A program made the position numbers and the translations under genes. Below the pieces are notes generated by a model. It was not told the DNA's origin. It ran no database searches and saw only the letters and a program-made list of their open reading frames with translations. Below, in pieces: positions 1-5,173 of a DNA stretch of 22,951 nt. The stretch is from contig CAYXJR010000070.1 of NCBI GenBank assembly GCA_964465145.1, positions 1 through 22,951 on the forward strand, read 5' to 3'. Source of the DNA: JAUVKA01 sp964465145 (GTDB lineage Bacteria; Bacteroidota; Bacteroidia; Bacteroidales; UBA12481). Each line of letters begins with the position of its first letter. The first letter of the stretch is position 1.

Positions 1-2
1 AG

Positions 3-209
3 CCAAAGAACTTTATTCGGGCTAAATTCATTTTATCCCCGAAAACTTCTGATAATGTTGCGAGCAAAATACTATTTTTACTATCAACCCTGGTGTTCAA
101 GCATCTTGGTGTCATACGTGATGGTATTTCATTCAAGATACTGAATATCAGGGCATTAAGTCATTATATTCTCATTAGTTATTACCAAGTTATTAACATA
201 TATTATTGA
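3..209 (+). CDS. possible 3' end of an unidentified gene (partial)
   Basis: From the window edge, the third plus frame stays open for 68 codons and ends in TGA at 207-209. The residues are mixed hydrophobic and basic, ending in a tyrosine/isoleucine-rich tail (...SYYQVINIYY). In AT-rich DNA an open run of this length is not very likely by chance, but I recognise no family and see no start, so it may be fortuitous. If real, it is the C-terminus of a gene lying mostly outside the window. No clear terminator follows it. Confidence 0.3.
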   Translation, partial: PKNFIRAKFILSPKTSDNVASKILFLLSTLVFKHLGVIRDGISFKILNIRALSHYILISYYQVINIYY

Positions 210-434
210 TAATCAGATTGTTATAAATTTTGTCATGTACTAAGAGTTTTCTTAATGATTTATTTTGATGTTTTTCAGATATCAGGTATCAGTTATCCGT
301 CATCCGTTATCCGTCATCCGTAATCCGTCACCCGTCACCCATCACATAGGTATTTTTGCAAATAACCCATCTTTTTATATTAAAATGATTTTGGTGCCCG
401 AATTTAAAAATTCCCCAACTGATATATATCATAA
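210..434. other. AT-rich intergenic region with heptamer array
   Basis: No convincing gene is visible here. A 64-codon frame at 265-459 exists only because the heptamer repeat at 282-344 happens to be free of stops, and it has no ribosome binding site or protein-like composition. Apart from that array the stretch is plain AT-rich DNA leading into the regulatory region of the gene at 535. Confidence 0.5.
282..344. repeat. 7-bp tandem array, unit TCCGTYA
   Basis: Nine consecutive 7-base units, starting TCAGGTA and TCAGTTA, then TCCGTCA, TCCGTTA, TCCGTCA, TCCGTAA, TCCGTCA, CCCGTCA and CCCATCA. The units vary mainly at positions 1, 4 and 6, so the array is degenerate but strictly in register. 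It lies in non-coding DNA about 190 bases before the next gene. It shares its 7-base period, but not its sequence, with the other arrays in this window. Confidence 0.85.
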
Positions 435-435
435 A

Positions 436-449
436 TTGATAATTATCAT
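436..449. promoter_or_regulatory. FNR-like dyad TTGAT-N4-ATCAT
   Basis: TTGATAATTATCAT contains a perfect 12-base palindrome (TGATAATTATCA, 437-448). It differs by one base from the classical FNR consensus TTGAT-N4-ATCAA. It sits 86 bases upstream of the ATG at 535, a workable distance for an upstream activator site. That a Crp/FNR-family protein binds here is inferred from sequence alone. AT-rich DNA produces chance palindromes, so confidence is modest. Confidence 0.35.
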
Positions 450-487
450 ACAAAAATAGCTCAAATCCTCGTCTGTTATAGCCTATC

Positions 488-525
488 ATTGTTAATTAAA
501 TAACAATGACATTATTTAATTAACA
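488..525. promoter_or_regulatory. nested inverted repeats, Crp/FNR-like operator candidate
   Basis: Two dyads share sequence. The first is ATTGTTA-N6-TAACAAT (488-507), which has the arm and spacer geometry of Crp/FNR-family sites (TTGTGA-N6-TCACAA type). The second is a 14-base perfect inverted repeat, arms 490-503 and 512-525, separated by 8 bases. The pair ends 9 bases before the ATG at 535, so a bound protein or RNA hairpin would affect transcription or initiation of the chimeric gene. A terminator role is unlikely because the arms are almost pure A/T and no T-run follows. Confidence 0.45.
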
Positions 526-534
526 GCAGGACTA

Positions 535-975
535 ATGAAAAGACTTGTGATACTCGGAGCCGGAACTGCAGGAACCATGATGGCCAACAAATTGCGTAAA
601 GCTCTTTCCCTGGATGAATGGACAATGACCATTGTTGATCAGCATAAAACACATTATTATCAGCCTGGATTCCTGTTCATTCCATTTAATATTTATAATC
701 GTAATGACGTGGTGAAACCGAAGACGGATTTTATTCCTCCGGGGGTAGAATCAGTTTTTTCGGAAATAGACCGTATTGAACTCAGCGATGAAGGATTCCT
801 TACAGACAGGGGGCAATGGACTGAAGAAGTGGCCAAGGTCCTGGCTGAGGAAGAAGGCATTGAGTTGACTAAAAAACACCTTGAAGTTCTTAATTACCTG
901 CGTAAAGATATTATCACAGTCGGGCAGCTATATGAAATGTGCGGCGGGGATGGTACACAGATAATATTTACTTAA
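535..975 (+). CDS. chimeric protein: SQR-like N-terminus fused to DsrC/TusE-like fragment
   Basis: 146 residues. Residues 1-~95 match the start of a sulfide:quinone oxidoreductase-like FAD/NAD(P) oxidoreductase: the Rossmann dinucleotide motif GAGTAGTMMA at 8-17, then the HYYQPGFLF stretch near 40. Normal members have about 400 residues or more, so the second nucleotide-binding domain, the catalytic cysteines and the membrane-binding tail are missing. From about residue 97 the sequence changes to a DsrC/TusE-type sulfur-relay pattern (IELSDEGFL, then WTEEVAKVLAEEEGIEL). This part lacks the middle of that fold and its conserved C-terminal cysteine arm. AGGA lies just before the ATG. The frame is uninterrupted and a strong terminator follows. 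It is either a deletion relic of a neighbouring SQR-DsrC gene pair or a new small protein. FAD binding and sulfur transfer by this product are doubtful. Confidence 0.6.
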   Translation: MKRLVILGAGTAGTMMANKLRKALSLDEWTMTIVDQHKTHYYQPGFLFIPFNIYNRNDVVKPKTDFIPPGVESVFSEIDRIELSDEGFLTDRGQWTEEVAKVLAEEEGIELTKKHLEVLNYLRKDIITVGQLYEMCGGDGTQIIFT

Positions 976-1008
976 AAAAAGGGGCTGGTTTTACCGGCCT
1001 TTTTTTTT
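974..1008 (+). terminator. intrinsic terminator
   Basis: GGCTGG (983-988), loop TTTTA, CCGGCC (994-999), followed by nine T residues and preceded by seven A residues that can extend the stem. It begins inside the stop codon of the chimeric gene, separating that gene from the nucleotidyltransferase. Confidence 0.9.
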
Positions 1009-1078
1009 GTCATTAAGTCAAGCTTGTCATAGATTATTATCTTTACGGATTCATGCCAATAGCGATAAAACTTATTCT

Positions 1079-1981
1079 ATGAAACCTATATTACTTGTAT
1101 TAGCAGCCGGGCTGGGAAGCCGGTATGGCAGTTTAAAACAAATGGATCGGCTGGGGCCAAACGGAGAGTCAATAATCGATTATTCAGTATATGATGCTGC
1201 CAGAGCCGGCTTTGGGAAAGTAGTGTTTGTCCTGCGTGAAGAAATTGTCAGCGATTTTTATAACATCTTCGCCAATACATATAAGAAAAAGATAGAAGTT
1301 GACCATGTTGTCCAACGGCTAAGCGATATCCCTGAAGGAGTCATTCTTAATCCCGATCGGACCAAACCATGGGGTACTTGCCATGCTGTATTATCCGCCA
1401 GCGAGAAATTAACAGGACCTTTTGCCGTTATCAATGGGGATGACTTTTACGGTTTCGAAGCTTTTAAGGTGATGGCCAATTTTCTAGGGAATACAATGGC
1501 TGATGATATCCTACACCAGGCAATGGTGGGATATATTCTGAAAAATACACTTTCAGATTACGGGTATGTGTCCCGTGGGATATGCTCTACTAATAGAGAA
1601 AAATACCTAACGGGTGTTACCGAACGTACCCACATAGAAAAGTCGGGGCAGGATATTGTATTTATTGATGATCAGGAAACCATTAAACTAAATGGGCAGG
1701 AGATTGTTTCGATGAATTTCTGGGGATTTACTCCGGCACTGCTTCCTGTATTTAGCAAGATCTTTAAGAAATTTATGGAAGAAAAGGGGCAGGACTTAAA
1801 ATCAGAATTCTATATCCCATATGCTACCAATGTACTGGTGGAAGAGGGTTTAATAAAGGTAAAGGTTCTTGAATCAAACGCCAAATGGTTTGGAGTAACT
1901 TATAGCGAAGATAAGCCCTTTGTCATGCAAAAGCTACATGATCTTTCCGTTGAAGGAATCTATCCTAAGCAGATTTGGTAG
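1079..1981 (+). CDS. sugar-phosphate nucleotidyltransferase
   Basis: 300 residues from the chosen ATG at 1079. The frame extends 24 codons further upstream, but that extension runs back into the terminator DNA, whereas the nucleotidyltransferase fold begins at once after this ATG (MKPILLVLAAG). The signature LAAGLGSRYGSLKQ (about residues 8-21) is the NTP/pyrophosphate-binding loop of the NTP_transferase family, and NGDDF near residue 122 supplies a metal-binding aspartate. It should join a nucleoside triphosphate to a sugar 1-phosphate in the cytoplasm, but the sugar cannot be read from the sequence. A TATCTTTA box at 1038-1045 resembles the -7 element of this phylum, without a clear -33 partner. 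No other sugar gene is adjacent. It ends 1 base from the convergent iorB stop. Confidence 0.8.
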   Translation: MKPILLVLAAGLGSRYGSLKQMDRLGPNGESIIDYSVYDAARAGFGKVVFVLREEIVSDFYNIFANTYKKKIEVDHVVQRLSDIPEGVILNPDRTKPWGTCHAVLSASEKLTGPFAVINGDDFYGFEAFKVMANFLGNTMADDILHQAMVGYILKNTLSDYGYVSRGICSTNREKYLTGVTERTHIEKSGQDIVFIDDQETIKLNGQEIVSMNFWGFTPALLPVFSKIFKKFMEEKGQDLKSEFYIPYATNVLVEEGLIKVKVLESNAKWFGVTYSEDKPFVMQKLHDLSVEGIYPKQIW

Positions 1982-1982
1982 A

Positions 1983-2567
1983 TCATCTTTGTTTATCAGC
2001 ATACTCCCTGCCGGCCCTAAAGGCCTCCAGATTGGCAATTACCATCTCTTCACCCTTTCTGGCAAAAATTTGCTGAATCCCCTTTTCCAGTGAACTGAAC
2101 TTCACACACAGGAAAGAGCTGGCAGCTCCCAACATTACTATATTCGATGATCGCGGTGCACCTATTTCCCTGGCTATCCGGTCGGCATCCACAATAATAT
2201 GCCTGGGTATTTTCTTTATCTCATCATAAACGGCTTCAGGATCAGGATAATCCGGCACATTAATAAATGGGGTGGAGTTGGTGACCAAACTTCCCTTGCT
2301 TTTCAAATATGGCAGATACCTAAGGCTCTCAACCGGCTCTACAGAAAGTATTATATCAGCCTTGCCCAGGGGAATCAAGTCGGAAGAAACGTACTTTTCA
2401 GCGATACGCAAATGCGACTGCACTGCCCCTCCCCTTTGGCTCATTCCATGAACCTCGGCTTGCTTAATAAATAAATTCTCATTCAAGGCAGCTACACTGA
2501 TCACTGCAGCAATGGTCAGTATGCCTTGCCCACCAACACCTGATAAAATAATATTCGATTTTTTCAT
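1983..2567 (-). CDS. iorB: indolepyruvate:ferredoxin oxidoreductase, beta subunit
   Basis: 194 residues, the normal length for the beta (gamma-domain) subunit. It opens with the typical SGVGGQGILT loop (residues 9-18) and contains HGMSQRGGAVQSHLR (about 40-54), a hallmark of the IorB/pyruvate-ferredoxin oxidoreductase gamma family. With IorA it oxidatively decarboxylates aryl-pyruvates, products of aromatic amino acid transamination, to aryl-acetyl-CoA with reduction of ferredoxin, in the cytoplasm. It lies 32 bases after iorA on the same strand, so the two are co-transcribed. GGGAGG, 8 bases before the ATG, is a better Shine-Dalgarno sequence than most genes here have. The 3' end abuts the nucleotidyltransferase with no room for a terminator. 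Confidence 0.92.
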   Translation of the reverse strand: MKKSNIILSGVGGQGILTIAAVISVAALNENLFIKQAEVHGMSQRGGAVQSHLRIAEKYVSSDLIPLGKADIILSVEPVESLRYLPYLKSKGSLVTNSTPFINVPDYPDPEAVYDEIKKIPRHIIVDADRIAREIGAPRSSNIVMLGAASSFLCVKFSSLEKGIQQIFARKGEEMVIANLEAFRAGREYADKQR

Positions 2568-2599
2568 ACCCTAAGCCTCCCTTAGTGCCAAGATTACAA

Positions 2600-4189
2600 T
2601 CAATTTCTCTTCTTTTTTGATGCAGTTTGAATGCATTCCCTTCTGGAAATAACTACTGACACTCCCTTGAATGCTAGTTCTTCTTGCATCATTATCACAT
2701 TCGCTAAATGGTTTTTCTTCAATGGTGTAATGATTCGAATGTGCTCTTCGCTAACGCCAATACCTTTACAAATTGATTCTATTTTACCCTCAGCAGAACT
2801 TTTTTGTCCTCCTGTCATACCTGTGACTTCATTGTCAGAAATTACTACTGTGATTGGTGAATTTTCATTCACTGCATCTAAAAGGCCAGTCATTCCACTA
2901 TGCGTAAAGGTTGAATCACCAATTACTGCCACTGCGGGCACCAGTCCGGCATCTGCGGCACCCTTTGCCATGGTCACAGAAGCTCCCATATCCACGCATG
3001 AGTTAATGGCATTGAAAGGGGGAAGTGCGCCCAGGGTATAGCAACCAATATCAGAGAAGGTACGGCCTTCACCATAATTCTCTAATGCTTCCAAAAGTAC
3101 TTTAAAGGTATCAATATGTCCGCATCCTTTGCAAAGCGCTGGCGGCCTTTCGATTACAAGTTCTGGAACATTAGGGCCTGGATGGGATTCAAGGCCAAGG
3201 GCTCCGCGAACGATATCAGGATTCAATTCACCATCACGAGGAAGAGTGCCATCCAGCCTGCCATGGATCGGTATCGGGCCATTGTTCAGGAAGCCCCTAA
3301 GGCTTTCTTCAATCATCGGAGCTCCTTCTTCAAGAACCAGAACAGAATTGCAGGAGATTGTAATTTTCAGGACCAATTCCATGGGCAAAGGATACTGTCC
3401 AATCTTGAGGACTGGAAAAGGGATTCCCCCCGGGTAGTTTTCATTCAGATAGTTCATGGCAATCCCGGAGACGACTATACCAAGAGAATGGTCATACCCA
3501 TCATGAAATTCATTGAAAGGAGAGATTAGGGCAGATCGCTCAAGATCGGGCTGGGCTTTTAACAGCATTTTATATCTTTTCCTTGCAATTGCAGGTAACA
3601 GAATAAATTGTCTTGGATCCTCGGGTAATTTTAGTTCATTTTCCCCTATATGAGCCAGCCGTTTAACTCCAGCCCTTGAATGAGAGAGTCGTGTGGTAAT
3701 TCTTATCATTACAGGAAGGTGGAATTCCTCAGATAATTGAAATCCCTGATAGGCCATTTCGTAGGCCTCCTGCTGTGAAGATGGTTCAAGCACTGGAATC
3801 AGAGCAAACTTGGCATAGAAACGGGAATCCTGTTCATTTTGAGAGGAATGCATTGAAGGATCATCTGCTACCGCTACAATCAATCCTCCTCCTGTACCAG
3901 TAATGGCAGAATTTACAAACACATCAGCAGCCACATTTAATCCCACATGCTTCATGCAAACCATGCTGCGTTTGCCGCAATACGACATCCCCAGAGAAGC
4001 TTCCATGGCAGTTTTTTCATTTGCCGACCAGGCAGAGTGAATATTCTTCTCCCGCGCATAAAGGTTACGCTGAACATATTCAGTTATCTCGGTTGAAGGT
4101 GTGCCCGGATATGCATAAATACCAGACATTCCGGCATCCAATGCACCCTGGGCGATAGCTTCAGCTCCTAGTAACAGTAATTTTTCCAT
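2600..4189 (-). CDS. iorA: indolepyruvate:ferredoxin oxidoreductase, alpha subunit (no ferredoxin domain)
   Basis: 529 residues. The N-terminal half is a pyrimidine-binding domain, with AYPGTPSTEI at 26-35 and the NEKTAMEASLG stretch near residue 60 that carries the catalytic glutamate region. The C-terminal half binds thiamine diphosphate: CKGCGH, then GDSTFTHSG and ISDNEVTGMTGGQ. The Mg/ThDP motif GDS...N is intact. Classical IorA proteins continue into a C-terminal domain with two CxxCxxCxxxC clusters. Here the chain stops at SRRECIQTASKKKRN, so that domain is absent, and the 32-base gap to iorB cannot hold it. Electrons must then leave through an unattached ferredoxin or another cluster. 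I believe shortened IorA also occurs in other Bacteroidota, so this may be lineage-typical. It is first in the operon; a TACTTTTG box at 4365-4358 may be its -7 element. Confidence 0.92.
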   Translation of the reverse strand: MEKLLLLGAEAIAQGALDAGMSGIYAYPGTPSTEITEYVQRNLYAREKNIHSAWSANEKTAMEASLGMSYCGKRSMVCMKHVGLNVAADVFVNSAITGTGGGLIVAVADDPSMHSSQNEQDSRFYAKFALIPVLEPSSQQEAYEMAYQGFQLSEEFHLPVMIRITTRLSHSRAGVKRLAHIGENELKLPEDPRQFILLPAIARKRYKMLLKAQPDLERSALISPFNEFHDGYDHSLGIVVSGIAMNYLNENYPGGIPFPVLKIGQYPLPMELVLKITISCNSVLVLEEGAPMIEESLRGFLNNGPIPIHGRLDGTLPRDGELNPDIVRGALGLESHPGPNVPELVIERPPALCKGCGHIDTFKVLLEALENYGEGRTFSDIGCYTLGALPPFNAINSCVDMGASVTMAKGAADAGLVPAVAVIGDSTFTHSGMTGLLDAVNENSPITVVISDNEVTGMTGGQKSSAEGKIESICKGIGVSEEHIRIITPLKKNHLANVIMMQEELAFKGVSVVISRRECIQTASKKKRN

Positions 4190-4204
4190 TAATCAATTTT
4201 TAAA

Positions 4205-4315
4205 CTATGAATGGATGGTTGGAATAAGTTTCCTTGGGCCTCCATGGTATCCGAATTCACAGAGGCTGATCTCCTTTGGGAAAGGTGGCAAAACAAATTC
4301 AAGTTGCCGGGTCAT
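4205..4315 (-). CDS. possible 36-residue leader ORF upstream of iorA
   Basis: An ATG at 4315 opens 36 codons ending at TAG 4205, 15 bases before the iorA ATG and downstream of the TACTTTTG promoter-like box. The peptide begins MTRQLEFVLPPF and contains GYHGGPRK; it has no membrane segment or known motif. No clear ribosome binding site precedes it. The residue mix (Pro, Gly, charged) looks protein-like rather than random. It could be a real small protein, a translated leader, or the remnant of a longer gene. I assign no function. Confidence 0.3.
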   Translation of the reverse strand: MTRQLEFVLPPFPKEISLCEFGYHGGPRKLIPTIHS

Positions 4316-4357
4316 AACTAAAAAAATAAAGGCACCATTTTTGTAAGTGCCTACATA

Positions 4358-4365
4358 CAAAAGTA
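4358..4365 (-). promoter_or_regulatory. -7-like promoter box for iorAB
   Basis: On the minus strand this reads TACTTTTG, an exact match to the Bacteroidota -7 motif TAnnTTTG. No TTG lies at the usual distance upstream, so the -33 element is weak or missing. Transcription would start near 4352, giving a leader of about 160 bases that contains the small ORF at 4205-4315. Confidence 0.3.
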
Positions 4366-4414
4366 CAGATTTTTTCGTTTGGCATTGTGTGATTGTAAGC
4401 TTATTTTTACAGGC

Positions 4415-5062
4415 TTGAAGATAAAAATTATTATATCGGCAATACTCATTTTTTGCCTGGTGATCCTGTCTGTAACAGCACAGGAGGTGAAAGAACAAAA
4501 ACACAAGTTTTTCCACATTTCAGGCTTAACCCTTTCTGATAGTACTCATTCTATTCCTTACGTCCACATTATCCTGAAAAATAAAAACCTGGCCACTGCA
4601 AGTGACATACGTGGGTATTTCAATTTTCCAGCCGAAGAAAATGACACTTTGATATTCTCAGCTCTTGGGTATAAGTTGAAAACCATGGTAGTGAGTGACA
4701 GCTTTTCCATTCAATATCCAAGCGTAGACATAGTTATGGTGCAGGACACTATTATGCTTAAGGAATTGATTATCACACCATGGCAAGGGAGTTATGAACG
4801 TTTTAAAAGGGCAGTATTAGCTTATGAACCCCCAATGACCGACATGGACAGAGCGTATAAAAACCTGGCTATTATGGATCTGCAAACCCTATTATATAAT
4901 TCCCCGTCAACACCCACAACTGCGTTCCGTAACACCATGAGAACCTATAACGACAACCTGTACTGGGCTGGACAGCTTCCGCCAATAAACATTACCAACC
5001 CCCTGGCATGGGCCCAATTCTTTAAAGCTTTAAAAGACGGTGATTTCAAAAGGGAAAAGTAA
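4415..5062 (+). CDS. secreted carboxypeptidase-regulatory-like domain protein
   Basis: 215 residues from a TTG start at 4415, chosen because it gives a normal signal peptide (MKIKIIISAILIFCLVILSV, cleaved after TAQ). An upstream TTG at 4379 would add 12 residues that spoil it, and no ATG is available. Residues ~30-115 form a CarboxypepD_reg-like beta-sandwich, with the typical GYFNFPAEENDTLIFSALGY pattern and the LKELIITP strand that closes this domain. The rest has no recognised domain. In Bacteroidota this domain usually precedes TonB-dependent receptors or occurs in short periplasmic/outer-membrane proteins like this one. The role is unknown; the receptor gene 111 bases downstream suggests a shared envelope function. 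A role as a carboxypeptidase is not implied. Confidence 0.7.
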   Translation: MKIKIIISAILIFCLVILSVTAQEVKEQKHKFFHISGLTLSDSTHSIPYVHIILKNKNLATASDIRGYFNFPAEENDTLIFSALGYKLKTMVVSDSFSIQYPSVDIVMVQDTIMLKELIITPWQGSYERFKRAVLAYEPPMTDMDRAYKNLAIMDLQTLLYNSPSTPTTAFRNTMRTYNDNLYWAGQLPPINITNPLAWAQFFKALKDGDFKREK

Positions 5063-5160
5063 TCTTTATCTGTCCGGAAAAAGAATTGTGAGCACCTGCA
5101 AAATTCCTTTGGCTTTTTGATACCATTATTCAATCCTTTTCCGTTTAAAGTATTAACCAT

Positions 5161-5168
5161 TACTTTTG
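5161..5168 (+). promoter_or_regulatory. -7-like promoter box abutting the receptor start codon
   Basis: TACTTTTG matches TAnnTTTG exactly and ends only five bases before the ATG at 5174. Initiation a few bases downstream would put the transcript 5' end at or next to the start codon. No good -33 TTG is present at 19 bases, so the receptor may instead be read from the gene upstream. Confidence 0.3.
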
Positions 5169-5173
5169 TGCCC

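Noticed and set aside
282..344. CRISPR-like repetitive stretch
   Set aside because: The repeats are 7 bases, directly tandem and without spacers; no cas gene is present.
421..430. GATATATATC palindrome
   Set aside because: A 10-base A/T-rich palindrome is expected by chance in this sequence and matches no known operator.
265..459. 64-codon plus-strand frame
   Set aside because: Its first third is the heptamer array read as protein; no ribosome site, no conserved composition, and it overlaps the FNR-like dyad.
1981..1983. One-base gap between the convergent nucleotidyltransferase and iorB stops
   Set aside because: Tight convergent ends are common in compact bacterial genomes, and no shared signal is visible.
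2631..3529. Several plus-strand frames of 100-137 codons inside iorA
   Set aside because: They are antisense shadows of a clearly conserved gene and show no family resemblance.
4205..4516. 103-residue minus-strand reading of the iorA upstream region
   Set aside because: It overlaps the signal-peptide coding start of the plus-strand secreted protein and begins with lysine/phenylalanine-rich antisense sequence. Only its last 36 codons, from an internal ATG, are kept as a low-confidence candidate.
5117..5173. Longer N-terminus for the TonB-dependent receptor
   Set aside because: It would begin at TTG, place 19 residues before the signal peptide and run through a TAnnTTTG promoter box.
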